Positions 18,036-26,059 are shown, numbered from the stretch's first letter. The stretch: DNA of 41,753 nucleotides from Syntrophorhabdus sp. PtaB.Bin047 (GCA_002067235.1 MVQP01000017.1:1-41753); one strand, 5' to 3'. Notes: generated from the sequence alone by a model not told the origin. Made by a program: numbers and translations.

Positions 18036-20102
18036 TCACCCCTCTTCTCGCGCATGAGAGAAAAGGACCGCTATGGACCAGGGTTTCAGCCGGTATGTCT
18101 CCCCCGCTATCCTGGGGGCCAGGTCCCAGGCACAGAAGTCGTCAGGGGACTCGAGGGATGTGTCGATCAGGCGGCGCCAGGGGCCCCGGGCCGCCCCTGC
18201 CGGCGGCAGTTCGAATTCGAGGGGCTCCCGGTAACTGCTGATCATTATGTGGAACAGGAGGCCTTCGTCGACCTCGAGGGCCACGGCGAGGCTGTGCGAA
18301 TGGTCGGCCCAGTCGGGCTCGCCGAGCTTCACCCCGTGCCACGACATGCGGGCCTGGTGAAGCTGTTCGTTGAGGGTCATGAGCCGCTCGGCCCTCTTGT
18401 ACCGCCGGGAGACCCGAAGCCCGATGAGGCCCTTCGTGAAGCGGTGTATGTCCGCATGGCGGGTGAGAAGGGACCAGTCGAACCAGCTTGTCTCGTTGTC
18501 CTGGCAGTAGGCGTTGTTGTTCCCGTACCGCGTGAGCCGCACCTCGTCTCCCATGGAGAGCATCGGCGTGCCCACGGAGGTCAGGGTGATAGTGATGAAG
18601 TTCTTGACCTGGCGGTTGCGAAGCCCCTCAATGACAGGGTCGTCGCTCGGGCCTTCGAAGCCGCAGTTCCAGCTCAGATTGTAGTCCGTGCCGTCCCTGT
18701 TCTCCTCTCCGTTCGCCTCATTGTGCTTGCGGTTGTAGGAAACAAGGTCGTTCAAGGTAAACCCGTCATGACAGGTCACGAAGTTGACGCTCTGTTCCGG
18801 CTCGCGCTCCCGGCCACCGTAAATATCGGGACTTCCCATCAGGCGCTGGGCGAGTCTCGTCACGGTCCCTTCTTCGCCCCTCATGAAGGCCCGCACATCG
18901 TCCCGGAACTTGCCGTTCCATTCCTTCCAGTTGTCCCCGACGAAGCGGCCGACCTGGTATAGCCCCGCCGCGTCCCAGGCCTCGGCGATGAGCTTGACCC
19001 CGGCGAGGACGGGGTCGGACTCGATATCCCACAGCACGGGCGGGTTCTCCATCGGCCTGCCGGACTCGTCGCGGGAGAGGATCGATGCCAGGTCGAAGCG
19101 AAAACCGTCGACGTGCATCTTCTTAACCCAGAAACGGAGACTGTTTATAATCATCCTGCGGACGATGGGCTGGTTGGCGTTCAGGGTGTTGCCTGTCCCC
19201 GTGTAGTTCGCGAAGCGCGCCCTGTCGCTGTCGAGGACGTAATAGATGTCGTTCCCAAAACCCCGAAAGGAGATGGTGGGGCCACTGTGGTCTCCCTCGG
19301 CCGTGTGATTGTAGACGACGTCGAGAATGACCTCGATGCCGGCCCTGTGCAGGGCCTTCACCATGTCCCGGAATTCGTCGAGGGGGCCGAGGTGGTCCCT
19401 CCGGGAACTGTACCGGCTGTGGGGAGCGAAGAAAGACACAGGGGCATACCCCCAGTAGTTCGTCCTGCCGGGGGGAGCGTCCTGCTCATCAAACTGGAAG
19501 ACGGGCATGAGCTCGATAGCCGTGATGCCGAGGTCCATGAGATAGGGGATCTTCTCTATCAGGCCCGCGTAGGTGCCTCGTTTCTCCGGGGCAACGCCGG
19601 AATTGGGGTTCTTCGTCATCCCCGCCACGTGCGCCTCGTAGATCACGGTTGTCGCGAAGGGGCGCATGAGGAGCCTGTCTCCCTCCCAGTCGTAGTCATC
19701 GAGGTCGGCCACAACGCTCTTCATGGCAGCCGCCGTGTTGTCGCCCGGCTCGGATGCGGCCATGCGGCTGTATCCGTGAGGAACGGCCACCGCCTTCGCA
19801 TAGGGGTCGAGAAGGACCTTGGCGGCGTCGAACCTCTGGCCCCTTTCCGGCGCGAAGGGGCCGTGGGCGCGCCAGCCGTAGACCTGTCCCGGCATGAGCC
19901 CGGGCACGAAGACATGCCAGTAGTGATAGGTGCGGTCCGCCTCGGGGTCGAGCCTGATCACGCGCGCCGGTGCAGCGTCGTCGACGTTGTCGAAGAGAAG
20001 GAGCTCCACCGCGTCGGCGTTCTTCGAGAAAACGCTGAAGTTCACCCCGTTGCCGTACACAGCGGGGCCGAGAGGGAAACAGGTGCTGTCGGAGCGGTCC
20101 AT
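18036..20102 (-). CDS. glgX: Glycogen debranching enzyme, GlgX/isoamylase family
   Basis: The 688-residue GH13 enzyme hydrolyses alpha-1,6 branches of glycogen or limit dextrin. It has an N-terminal carbohydrate-binding/isoamylase domain (about 10-100), a catalytic barrel with DVVYNH (261-266), nucleophile Asp337 in GFRFDLAS, acid/base Glu374 in LIAEAWD and the third acid in TCHDGFTL near 445, then a C-terminal beta domain. The length matches GlgX/TreX. ATG at 20102 has GGAGG 4 nt upstream. A sigma70 promoter (20154-20126) reads into it. No other glycogen gene is in the window. Confidence 0.93.
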   Translation of the reverse strand: MDRSDSTCFPLGPAVYGNGVNFSVFSKNADAVELLLFDNVDDAAPARVIRLDPEADRTYHYWHVFVPGLMPGQVYGWRAHGPFAPERGQRFDAAKVLLDPYAKAVAVPHGYSRMAASEPGDNTAAAMKSVVADLDDYDWEGDRLLMRPFATTVIYEAHVAGMTKNPNSGVAPEKRGTYAGLIEKIPYLMDLGITAIELMPVFQFDEQDAPPGRTNYWGYAPVSFFAPHSRYSSRRDHLGPLDEFRDMVKALHRAGIEVILDVVYNHTAEGDHSGPTISFRGFGNDIYYVLDSDRARFANYTGTGNTLNANQPIVRRMIINSLRFWVKKMHVDGFRFDLASILSRDESGRPMENPPVLWDIESDPVLAGVKLIAEAWDAAGLYQVGRFVGDNWKEWNGKFRDDVRAFMRGEEGTVTRLAQRLMGSPDIYGGREREPEQSVNFVTCHDGFTLNDLVSYNRKHNEANGEENRDGTDYNLSWNCGFEGPSDDPVIEGLRNRQVKNFITITLTSVGTPMLSMGDEVRLTRYGNNNAYCQDNETSWFDWSLLTRHADIHRFTKGLIGLRVSRRYKRAERLMTLNEQLHQARMSWHGVKLGEPDWADHSHSLAVALEVDEGLLFHIMISSYREPLEFELPPAGAARGPWRRLIDTSLESPDDFCAWDLAPRIAGETYRLKPWSIAVLFSHAREEG

Positions 20103-20125
20103 CGTCCTCCTGCAAGACAGTCTCT

Positions 20126-20154
20126 ATGGTAGCACCTATTCGAACCATCGTCAA
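20126..20154 (-). promoter_or_regulatory. Sigma70 promoter of glgX
   Basis: On the minus strand, TTGACG (20154-20149) and TACCAT (20131-20126) are 17 nt apart. The sequence AGGTGCTACCAT around the -10 box is identical to that of the Nudix promoter at 23063-23091, including the TGC before the -10. Confidence 0.65.
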
Positions 20155-20246
20155 AAGGAAAGCCCCCGCCCCGGAGACGATACCGGGGCCGGGGCGCATG
20201 TGGATGCGGCAGGAGGGTTGGGGGCCTGCAGCTCCGCACTCGAAGG

Positions 20247-20342
20247 TCATTGCCGCTGTAGACTATTTACCACCAGGATTATGAGCGGGATCCCCATCAC
20301 ACCGATCCCGAGGACAATGGAGATAACATCGAAGTAATGCAT
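20247..20342 (-). CDS. Small single-helix membrane peptide (31 aa)
   Basis: The reading frame starts at ATG 20342-20340, with GAGGAGGTGAGG immediately upstream, and ends at TGA 20249-20247. The product has a short N terminus (MHYFDV), one hydrophobic helix (ISIVLGIGVMGIPLIILVV) and a polar tail (NSLQRQ). It looks like the small accessory membrane peptides of transport or respiratory complexes, but I recognise no family. It lies between glgX (same strand, 144 nt downstream) and a divergent Crp/Fnr gene. The strong ribosome-binding site is the main support. Confidence 0.55.
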   Translation of the reverse strand: MHYFDVISIVLGIGVMGIPLIILVVNSLQRQ

Positions 20343-20430
20343 ATGCCTCACCTCCTCTGTTCTCCATCATCATAGACAGAGGCCCCGGACCCTTTCCACT
20401 AACCGATTTATACAGTAAGCCCGCCGACTG

Positions 20431-20446
20431 TGTTAAGCTGTTAACA
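20431..20446. promoter_or_regulatory. Perfect palindrome TGTTAA-N4-TTAACA, Crp/Fnr-type operator candidate
   Basis: TGTTAA (20431-20436) and TTAACA (20441-20446) flank GCTG. The N4 spacing between five-base half-sites is the geometry bound by Crp/Fnr-family dimers (Fnr: TTGAT-N4-ATCAA). It lies 61 nt upstream of the Crp/Fnr gene, so autoregulation is likely. It is also upstream of the divergent small membrane peptide. Confidence 0.6.
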
Positions 20447-20450
20447 TTAC

Positions 20451-20470
20451 CTGACCCCCACAGGGGTTAG
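20451..20470. promoter_or_regulatory. Second dyad CTGACCCC-N4-GGGGTTAG
   Basis: Arms 20451-20458 and 20463-20470 are complementary except for one position that could be a G-U pair in RNA. It lies between the palindrome at 20431 and the ATG of the regulator gene. It may be a second operator or a leader hairpin. Confidence 0.4.
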
Positions 20471-20506
20471 ACTTGGGGGGAAGAGGGTCCGAGAAAAGGG
20501 GGGCAC

Positions 20507-21205
20507 ATGGAGGGGAGAGAGGGCGCTCCGGATTCGCCTTACCTCACCGACAACCTGAAGGATTACCCGGACGAGCTGAGCCTGCTTTACGAGAACTCGA
20601 CGAAACGGTCCTGCGCCGCGGGGGAGATGATCTACATCCAGAGCGAGGCGAGCAGGCCCGAGTTCTATCTCATCGAGAAAGGCAGGGTCAAGATTACGCT
20701 CCTCAGCAAGGACGGGTCCGAAAGGACCGTCATCATCCAGGAGAGGAACACTCTCTTCGGTTATGCCGCCGCTTTTGACGGCCACCCCCATTTTCAGACA
20801 GCCACCGCCCTTGAGCCGACGGAACTGCGTGTGATCCCCGTCGCCACCTTTCTTGCCCTCAACGAGAAGCATCCCAGGCTGTCCGCCGTCATCATCGCCG
20901 CCTTCGCCAGGGTGACAAGGATGCTGATACTCCAGATAGAGAACGACTCTTTCATGGACGCCCGCAGGCGGGTGGCTCACATGCTCTGCAAACTCGCCTC
21001 GGAGGTGGGCCAGAGAACGCCGAAAGGGATCCTCATCGCGAAGAAGGTGACACAGGAGGATTTAGGGAACCTGACCGGTCTCTCGCGGGTCTCCGTATCC
21101 CTCGCGCTTAACCACTTCGAGGAGCAGGACCTCCTCAGAAAGAAGAGGAACATGATCGAGATCTTCAACGTGGAAAAGCTGCGGAACATGGTGGGGATAT
21201 CCTGA
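20507..21205 (+). CDS. Crp/Fnr-family transcriptional regulator
   Basis: The 232-residue protein has an N-terminal cyclic-nucleotide-binding-type beta barrel (about 20-130), a dimerisation helix and a C-terminal winged helix (TQEDLGNLTGLSRVSVSLAL, about 180-200). The N terminus lacks the Cys cluster of Fnr, so it is not an oxygen-sensing Fe-S Fnr. The cNMP phosphate-binding residues (RxA/S) are not clear either, so the effector is unknown. A perfect Crp/Fnr-like palindrome lies upstream, suggesting self-control and possibly control of the divergent genes. The ATG at 20507 follows a purine-rich GGGGGGCAC. Confidence 0.88.
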   Translation: MEGREGAPDSPYLTDNLKDYPDELSLLYENSTKRSCAAGEMIYIQSEASRPEFYLIEKGRVKITLLSKDGSERTVIIQERNTLFGYAAAFDGHPHFQTATALEPTELRVIPVATFLALNEKHPRLSAVIIAAFARVTRMLILQIENDSFMDARRRVAHMLCKLASEVGQRTPKGILIAKKVTQEDLGNLTGLSRVSVSLALNHFEEQDLLRKKRNMIEIFNVEKLRNMVGIS

Positions 21206-21233
21206 AGGTGAACACCGGAACCACCCTTCAGGA
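21200..21233 (+). terminator. Stem-loop at the end of the Crp/Fnr gene
   Basis: TCCTGAAGGTG (21200-21210) pairs with CACCCTTCAGGA (21222-21233) with one bulged C. It begins at the stop codon. No T-run follows on the plus strand; it may work in both directions for the convergent pilin-like gene. Confidence 0.5.
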
Positions 21234-21273
21234 CACGTGCCGGTAAAGCCGGGCGGCGGAATCCGACGGCGTG

Positions 21274-21630
21274 TCAGTCCGTGGATATCTCCCCTCTTTC
21301 GTCCACCTGATATGCCCGTCTGCTCCTCACATGACCGGCCGTTATCCGAAGATCGCCCTTGCCTCCGGATATGGTCAACACAATGTCGGGGGAGCTCCGG
21401 TAACCGAAGCGCGAGATCTCCTCCAGGGTCGCCCGCCCCTTCGGATTGTCGCGGAAGAAGGCCTGAGAAGCCTGATAGGCCTGAGAGGCATGCGCTTTTG
21501 CCTCGCGATCGATATCGCGGTTCCTGTAGTTCACGTACTGAGGAATGGCGATGGCGGCGATGATCCCGAGGATGGCGATGCCGATCAACCCTTCCATCAC
21601 AAAGGCCCTGACAAATCCGCGATCGTTCAT
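21274..21630 (-). CDS. Type IV pilin-like protein with atypical leader
   Basis: The 118-residue protein has the class III/type IV pilin N-terminal helix: EGLIGIAILGIIAAIAIPQY aligns without gaps to the usual E5 to P22 segment of type IVa pilins. The prepilin peptidase site is odd. The Gly-Phe after the basic leader (MNDRGF) is separated from Glu by VRAFVM, so Glu is at +8 if cleaved after Gly5; if Glu is kept at +5 the residue at -1 is Arg. It may be a pseudopilin or an unprocessed minor pilin. ATG at 21630 has AAGGAG 8 nt upstream. No assembly genes are nearby. Confidence 0.75.
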   Translation of the reverse strand: MNDRGFVRAFVMEGLIGIAILGIIAAIAIPQYVNYRNRDIDREAKAHASQAYQASQAFFRDNPKGRATLEEISRFGYRSSPDIVLTISGGKGDLRITAGHVRSRRAYQVDERGEISTD

Positions 21631-21680
21631 GCCGATGCTCCTTTCAGTGCTGCCCGTTCTCCTGAGGTCTTTGCCGACCC

Positions 21681-22022
21681 TCAGCCTTCCTCACAGGTGT
21701 CGCAGATGTTCCTGCACCCCGTAAAAAGACCCTCTTTCCCCTTCAGGAGCTGGGATTCAAAAACGTAACCCTCGCCCAGGGTCGAGTGGGTGTAATCGAT
21801 CCGTATGGGCTTTGCCCTCTCGAAAAGTCTCTTGTCAACGACAAACGTCACACCCCTGTCCGTCAGGACCTCATCGGTCTCCTTCTGGTCGTCCATGGCC
21901 ATCACGAGATAGAGCCCTCTCCATCCCCCTTCGGTCGTCAGTATCCTGATCGGCTTCGGATTCTCCTGTTCCTGCAGGAACTTCTTCATCCTGTCAGATG
22001 CTTCCTGGCTCACTTCAAACAT
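21681..22022 (-). CDS. HesB/IscA-like small protein
   Basis: The protein has 113 residues starting MFEVSQEASDRMKKFL, the pattern of HesB/IscA-like proteins common in anaerobes. The GG(C/U)xG site used by several relatives reads GGWRGL here: a TGG Trp codon replaces the Cys or selenocysteine position. Three Cys remain in the C-terminal tail (GCRNICDTCEEG). The open frame extends to 22124, but ATG at 22022 has GAGGAGG 4 nt upstream. A role in Fe-S or metal handling is inferred from the family only, and the missing Cys makes classical scaffold activity doubtful. Confidence 0.65.
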   Translation of the reverse strand: MFEVSQEASDRMKKFLQEQENPKPIRILTTEGGWRGLYLVMAMDDQKETDEVLTDRGVTFVVDKRLFERAKPIRIDYTHSTLGEGYVFESQLLKGKEGLFTGCRNICDTCEEG

Positions 22023-22171
22023 GGGGACCTCCTCATTCCTTCGCGTTTTCGTCTTCCCTTCCGGTCCCGATGGGAGCCGGACGATGTCGATGCCTCTCTC
22101 CTGTCCATATTGTCCGGCAATCACGGGACCATTTCAAGACAAAAGAGATGGCGGGACGGCCGGGCCCGGTG

Positions 22172-22615
22172 CTAGAGGTGACGTATCTGTATGCCGGGGA
22201 ATCTGCCTTGAAGGTACTCGGCGACCAGCCTGCGGTGGCATCTCTCGGGCGTCGGCTCGCTGCACAACAGGCATGCGTTGTGCAATTGCTCCGCAGATAT
22301 CCGGTCTTCGATCCTGCGGTCTTCCATGAGCTTGATGAAGCGCTTCTCATATGCGGGCCAGTCGATCGCCTTCTTCTTCCAGGCATCGAGTATCTCCTGC
22401 GTGGGGGCGAAACAGGGCTCATGGATGTAGCCGCAACCGCAGATCTCCTTCAGAAAATAGATGAGGTCGTCCCGCTTCGTGAAGCCCGCCAGCTGCGAGA
22501 CGTTGTTCAAACGGATATCTATCACCCTCACGATGCCGGCCTCCTTCAGCTTCGTAAAGAAGGCGCTTGCGCTATGCTTCGTGAAGCCGATCGTCGACAA
22601 CAGGATCGTGGCCAT
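22172..22615 (-). CDS. DUF488 family protein
   Basis: The 147-residue protein contains the DUF488 pattern: STIGFTKHSASAFFTKL at the N terminus, VIDIRLNN, and LLCSEPTPERCHRRLVAEYL near the C terminus with the paired Cys-His-Arg. The biochemical role of this family is not well established. It lies 5 nt downstream of the Nudix gene's stop codon on the same strand, so the two are likely co-transcribed. The initial ATG at 22615 is used. Confidence 0.85.
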   Translation of the reverse strand: MATILLSTIGFTKHSASAFFTKLKEAGIVRVIDIRLNNVSQLAGFTKRDDLIYFLKEICGCGYIHEPCFAPTQEILDAWKKKAIDWPAYEKRFIKLMEDRRIEDRISAEQLHNACLLCSEPTPERCHRRLVAEYLQGRFPGIQIRHL

Positions 22616-22620
22616 ATGCG

Positions 22621-23055
22621 TCAGCCCTCCCTGCTTCTGTCTTTATGGAACATCTCGAAATAGGCGGTCACGATCTCGCGGCAATTGGCCGCGCAATCGA
22701 CACCTTCCAGTTCTTTGAGCGAGAAGAACCTGCCTCCCTGCCCTTCCCTCACCGTCAGATCGTTAAGAGTGAGGTCCCTGTCGACCGTCCTGTACATGTA
22801 GATATCGTATCCGTCAAAGGGAAAGTTCCCGAAGTACTCCGGGTTGGACAGTTCGTATTCGAGTTCCTCCCATATCTCCCTCCGGATGCCCTCTTCGGGG
22901 GTCTCATCGCCTTCTATCTGCCCGCCGAACGTCCCCCAACACCCGGGATAGGGTATATCCGCCCTGTCGTCCCTGAGCTGCAGCAGGACCCTGCCCTCGC
23001 TGTTCTCGATAAGGAGGCCGCACTGGTCTCGGTCCTTTCCCGTAAGAGATCCCAC
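22621..23055 (-). CDS. Nudix hydrolase
   Basis: The protein hydrolyses a nucleoside-diphosphate-linked substrate. The Nudix box GX5EX7REUXEEXGU is present as GQIEGDETPEEGIRREIWEELEYEL, about 42 residues in. The frame is open upstream to 23127, but that part overlaps the promoter. GTG at 23055-23053 gives a compact 144-residue protein beginning VGSLTGKDRDQCGLL. There is no Shine-Dalgarno sequence, and the sigma70 promoter at 23091-23063 predicts transcription starting at or within 2 nt of this GTG, so the mRNA is probably leaderless. The next gene downstream is the DUF488 gene. Confidence 0.85.
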   Translation of the reverse strand: MGSLTGKDRDQCGLLIENSEGRVLLQLRDDRADIPYPGCWGTFGGQIEGDETPEEGIRREIWEELEYELSNPEYFGNFPFDGYDIYMYRTVDRDLTLNDLTVREGQGGRFFSLKELEGVDCAANCREIVTAYFEMFHKDRSREG

Positions 23056-23062
23056 AGTCCCT

Positions 23063-23091
23063 ATGGTAGCACCTCTCGCGGCCCCGGTCAA
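23063..23091 (-). promoter_or_regulatory. Sigma70 promoter of the Nudix-DUF488 pair
   Basis: Minus strand TTGACC (23091-23086), 17-nt spacer, TACCAT (23068-23063). The AGGTGCTACCAT string matches the glgX promoter exactly. The expected start of transcription, about 7 nt past the -10, coincides with the GTG at 23055. Confidence 0.65.
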
Positions 23092-23197
23092 AGCAAAGCG
23101 GAAGACACCGCAGAGGCAGGGAAGCAAAGGACTATCGGAGCGATCGCCGAATGCTGTATACTAACTGTCGTTTCCCGATCAAAGACAAGGAGCCCCA

Positions 23198-24037
23198 ACG
23201 ATCGACGAGTATCTCTCAACCGGATTTGCCGATGTCGACAACGCTGAGGACAGTGACGCCTACTCTTCGTGCCTTGCCCTCATCGATTCCCTGCCCTATT
23301 TCAGCGAATGCAAGAGGACGAGCTACGATCTCCTCCGGCTCCGGCCGGGGATGACGGTCCTCGACGCCGGTTGCGGCCTTGGCGACGACGCCTTCAGGAT
23401 GGCGAAGCTGGTGATACCCGGTGGCAGGGTGGTGGCCCTTGACTCAAGCATCGTCATGATCGAAAAAGCGAGGTTGAGCGGGCTCGCCGCCCGCCTGCCC
23501 GTCGAGTTTCAGGCGGGAGACGTAAGGACCCTGCCCTTTCCGGATTGTTCCTTTTCGCGGTGCAGGATCGACCGGGTCCTGCAGCACGTCCCCCGGCCCG
23601 AAGAGGCCGTCTCCGAACTCATTCGCGTCCTCGAACCGGGAGGGCTCCTCCTCGCCTACGACAACGACTGGGAGACATTCACGGTGGAGTCGGCAGACCG
23701 GGAGACAGCGCGGTCCCTCGAGACTTTCTGGCGTGACTCCTTCACGAACAGCCGGATCGGCCGCGAACTCGCCGAGCTTCTTGTCTCCACCGGTCTATCC
23801 GACGTGGAGATATATCCCAGTACCTGTCTCATAAAGGACTTCGACACAGCCGACAAGGTTTATAACCTCCGCGAGACCGCGCGGAGGGCAGCCGCGGAGG
23901 GGATCGTCTCCTCCGACCGGGCCCGCCTCTGGCTGGAAGAGCTCCTTGACAGGATGGTGCGGGGCAGCTTTCTCGCCGCCCACACGGCGTATACCGTCGT
24001 CGCGGGAAAGAAGCAGGTGCGCACCCGTTGCAGGTGA
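23198..24037 (+). CDS. SAM-dependent methyltransferase, probable ACG start
   Basis: The methyltransferase has motif I VLDAGCGLGDD, then VVALDSSIVMIEKAR, DVRTLPFPDCSFS and RVLEPGGLLLAYDND, a UbiE/Methyltransf_11-like enzyme of unknown substrate. The first ATG (23351) falls only four codons before motif I's DAGCG and would cut off the usual N-terminal helices. The frame stays open upstream to a TAA at 23162, and the translated stretch (IDEYLSTGFADVDNAEDSDA..., from 23201) looks like real protein. AAGGAG at 23187-23192 is 5 nt before ACG (23198) and 8 nt before ATC (23201), with no ATG, GTG or TTG there. I infer an ACG start or a mutated ATG. It is divergent from the Nudix gene. Confidence 0.75.
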   Translation, partial: TIDEYLSTGFADVDNAEDSDAYSSCLALIDSLPYFSECKRTSYDLLRLRPGMTVLDAGCGLGDDAFRMAKLVIPGGRVVALDSSIVMIEKARLSGLAARLPVEFQAGDVRTLPFPDCSFSRCRIDRVLQHVPRPEEAVSELIRVLEPGGLLLAYDNDWETFTVESADRETARSLETFWRDSFTNSRIGRELAELLVSTGLSDVEIYPSTCLIKDFDTADKVYNLRETARRAAAEGIVSSDRARLWLEELLDRMVRGSFLAAHTAYTVVAGKKQVRTRCR

Positions 24038-24077
24038 CGACCCCCTCTTCTTTTTTTAGCGAAACCCAGCGAAACCT

Positions 24078-24104
24078 TAAGCTTTTTCTCCGATGTGTCG
24101 ATAA
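24078..24104 (+). promoter_or_regulatory. Sigma28 (FliA) flagellar promoter of the chemoreceptor
   Basis: TAAGCTTT (24078-24085), exactly 11 nt, then GTCGATAA (24097-24104). The consensus is TAAAGTTT-N11-GCCGATAA, so 6/8 and 7/8 positions match. The predicted transcript start is near 24112, 65 nt before the chemoreceptor ATG. Confidence 0.75.
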
Positions 24105-24176
24105 TGCATGTGACAACAACTGTCATGCCTGCGGGCCCCCGCATGCGTGCGGACATTGCATAATGAGAGGTGCATC

Positions 24177-25835
24177 ATGTTCAAGGATTTCAGCATATCC
24201 AAGAAGCTCGTCGTTACGATCTCGTCTGTTCTCATCATCGCCACGGGCATCATGTGCGTGTTCTGTATCTTCAAGATGTCGGGTCTCGCCAATTCGATCA
24301 CGGACATAACCCTGGGAAAGAAACTGGAAGGAGATGCAAGATCGATACATTTCTACCTTGATAAGTACCACGGCAAAGTGGAACTCAGAATGGGAAATCT
24401 CGTTGACAAAGACGGCAATTCCATCGCCGGGAAATTCGACATGGTCGATGCCATCCTGAACGACCTCGGCGACACGGCGACCATTTTTATGAAGGACGGC
24501 GATGATTTCCTCAGGATCTCCACCAACGTGAAGAAAGCCGACGGAGCGCGCGCCATAGGCACGAAACTGGGAAAGGACAGCGCCGCCTATACCCCCATCA
24601 CACAGGGAAGATCGTATGTCGGCGACGCCAACATACTGGGCAAGCCTTATCTCACAAGCTACGAGCCTCTGAAGGGGGCGAACGGAGACGTGATAGGCAT
24701 ACTGTATATCGGGATCCCCAAGGAGCAGGCGCATCACCTGGCATCGAAGACCTTGAGGAACACGGTCATTTTGAGCGCCGTCATAGGGATTGTCATAATC
24801 GCCGTTTTCGTCTTCTTCTCCATCGGGCTCTTCAGGCGGGTCGTCATCGGACCGATCACCCGCATGGTGGGTGCCCTCGAGGATATCGCCCAGGGTCAGG
24901 GCGATATCACGAAGCGGATTGAGGTGTCGTCACAGGATGAAATGGGCACGATGGGACGGTACTACAACACCTTCATCGAGAAGCTTCACGGCATGATGAA
25001 GACCGTGGCGCGGGACAGCGACACGATAGCCGCGGCCGCGGACAACCTGAACGCCGATACGAGCCAGATGACGCGGGAGGCGGAGAAGACCCTCGAACAG
25101 GCGAACTCACTTGCCGCCGCGACGGAAGAGATGTCCAAGACAACGTCGGAGATAGCACAGAACTGCGTGACTGCCGCGGCAAGCTCCGAAAAGACCAGCG
25201 AGGCGGCCGCCCAGGGAGAGAGCATCGTGAAGGACACCATCGGCGCCATGAACAGGATAAGCGAGATGGTCAAGGCCTCGGCGGCCACGGTGGAAAACCT
25301 CGGCAGCCAGTCCGAAGAGATCGGAAAGGTCGTCGACCTCATCAATGACATCGCCGACCAGACAAACCTTCTCGCCCTCAACGCGGCCATCGAGGCGGCA
25401 AGGGCCGGCGAGCACGGCAGAGGTTTCGCCGTGGTTGCCGACGAGGTCCGCAAGCTGGCGGAAAAGACGGGACTCGCGACGAAGGACATAAAGACCAACG
25501 TCGACGCCATACAGGAACAGGTGGGCAAGACGGTGGATACGATCGAGAAGGGGGTGCGGGAGGTCGAGGTCGGCACCAACGACGTTCGCTCCCTTGAAAC
25601 GAGCTTCAAGAGCATGTTCGAGCAGATCAACAACGTGACGGAGCAGGTCCGCCAGATAGCCGTCGCGTCGGAAGAGCAGTCCATGGCAACGAACGACATC
25701 TCCGAGAGCATCCAGAGGATCTACGCCGCCGTGCAGGAAATGACAAAGAAGATCGAAGGAAACGCCTCGGCTTCGTCACAGTTCGCGGAGCTCTCCAGCG
25801 AGCTGCAGGGGCTGACGAGGCAATTCATACTCTAA
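24177..25835 (+). CDS. Methyl-accepting chemotaxis protein with single Cache sensor
   Basis: This 552-residue inner-membrane chemoreceptor has TM1 (about 11-33), a periplasmic Cache-type domain (about 34-195; [20 protein letters not shown] is typical), TM2 (about 198-222), HAMP (about 223-275) and a cytoplasmic signalling domain. The hairpin tip is [21 protein letters not shown] (near 412-432), which binds CheA/CheW. The frame begins at 24147, but ATG 24177 has GAGAGGTG upstream and gives the standard short cytoplasmic N terminus. A sigma28 promoter precedes it, so it is co-regulated with flagella, and the host is predicted to be motile. No CheR-binding pentapeptide is seen at the C terminus. 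Confidence 0.93.
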   Translation: MFKDFSISKKLVVTISSVLIIATGIMCVFCIFKMSGLANSITDITLGKKLEGDARSIHFYLDKYHGKVELRMGNLVDKDGNSIAGKFDMVDAILNDLGDTATIFMKDGDDFLRISTNVKKADGARAIGTKLGKDSAAYTPITQGRSYVGDANILGKPYLTSYEPLKGANGDVIGILYIGIPKEQAHHLASKTLRNTVILSAVIGIVIIAVFVFFSIGLFRRVVIGPITRMVGALEDIAQGQGDITKRIEVSSQDEMGTMGRYYNTFIEKLHGMMKTVARDSDTIAAAADNLNADTSQMTREAEKTLEQANSLAAATEEMSKTTSEIAQNCVTAAASSEKTSEAAAQGESIVKDTIGAMNRISEMVKASAATVENLGSQSEEIGKVVDLINDIADQTNLLALNAAIEAARAGEHGRGFAVVADEVRKLAEKTGLATKDIKTNVDAIQEQVGKTVDTIEKGVREVEVGTNDVRSLETSFKSMFEQINNVTEQVRQIAVASEEQSMATNDISESIQRIYAAVQEMTKKIEGNASASSQFAELSSELQGLTRQFIL

Positions 25836-25841
25836 ACATTT

Positions 25842-25876
25842 CCGCCTGCCGTCCCCCACCCCTAGCCGGCAGGCGG
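25842..25876 (+). terminator. Terminator-like hairpin after the chemoreceptor
   Basis: CCGCCTGCCG (25842-25851) pairs perfectly with CGGCAGGCGG (25867-25876) across a 15-nt loop. It lies 6 nt after the stop codon. There is no T-run. Confidence 0.6.
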
Positions 25877-25896
25877 CCCTCAAGCTCCATTAGCTT

Positions 25897-25953
25897 GACA
25901 GGGGACGGTTTACCCTACTATAGTGTGGTTGTCGGTCCGTCCCCACATCTGTC
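25897..25953. repeat. REP-like imperfect hairpin with GGGGACGG/CCGTCCCC arms
   Basis: GACAGGGGACGG (25897-25908) pairs with CCGTCCCC (25937-25944) and, after a 4-nt bulge, CTGTC (25949-25953). The GGGGACGGTTTACC style resembles extragenic palindromes associated with REP-type transposases, but no transposase gene is present here. It lies just left of the presumed prophage end. Confidence 0.5.
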
Positions 25954-26059
25954 CAAAATACAGTTTACAGCAACGGACATGCTGACGCTCGGGAGCAATC
26001 GAGGTGTTGGGGGGTGTGAAAGTTGGAAGTCATTGAAATGTTATATTTCGTTTCTTAAC

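Noticed and set aside
23351..24037. Start of the second methyltransferase at the first ATG
   Set aside because: It removes the N-terminal helices of the fold, has no ribosome-binding site, and clear coding sequence with AAGGAG lies upstream.
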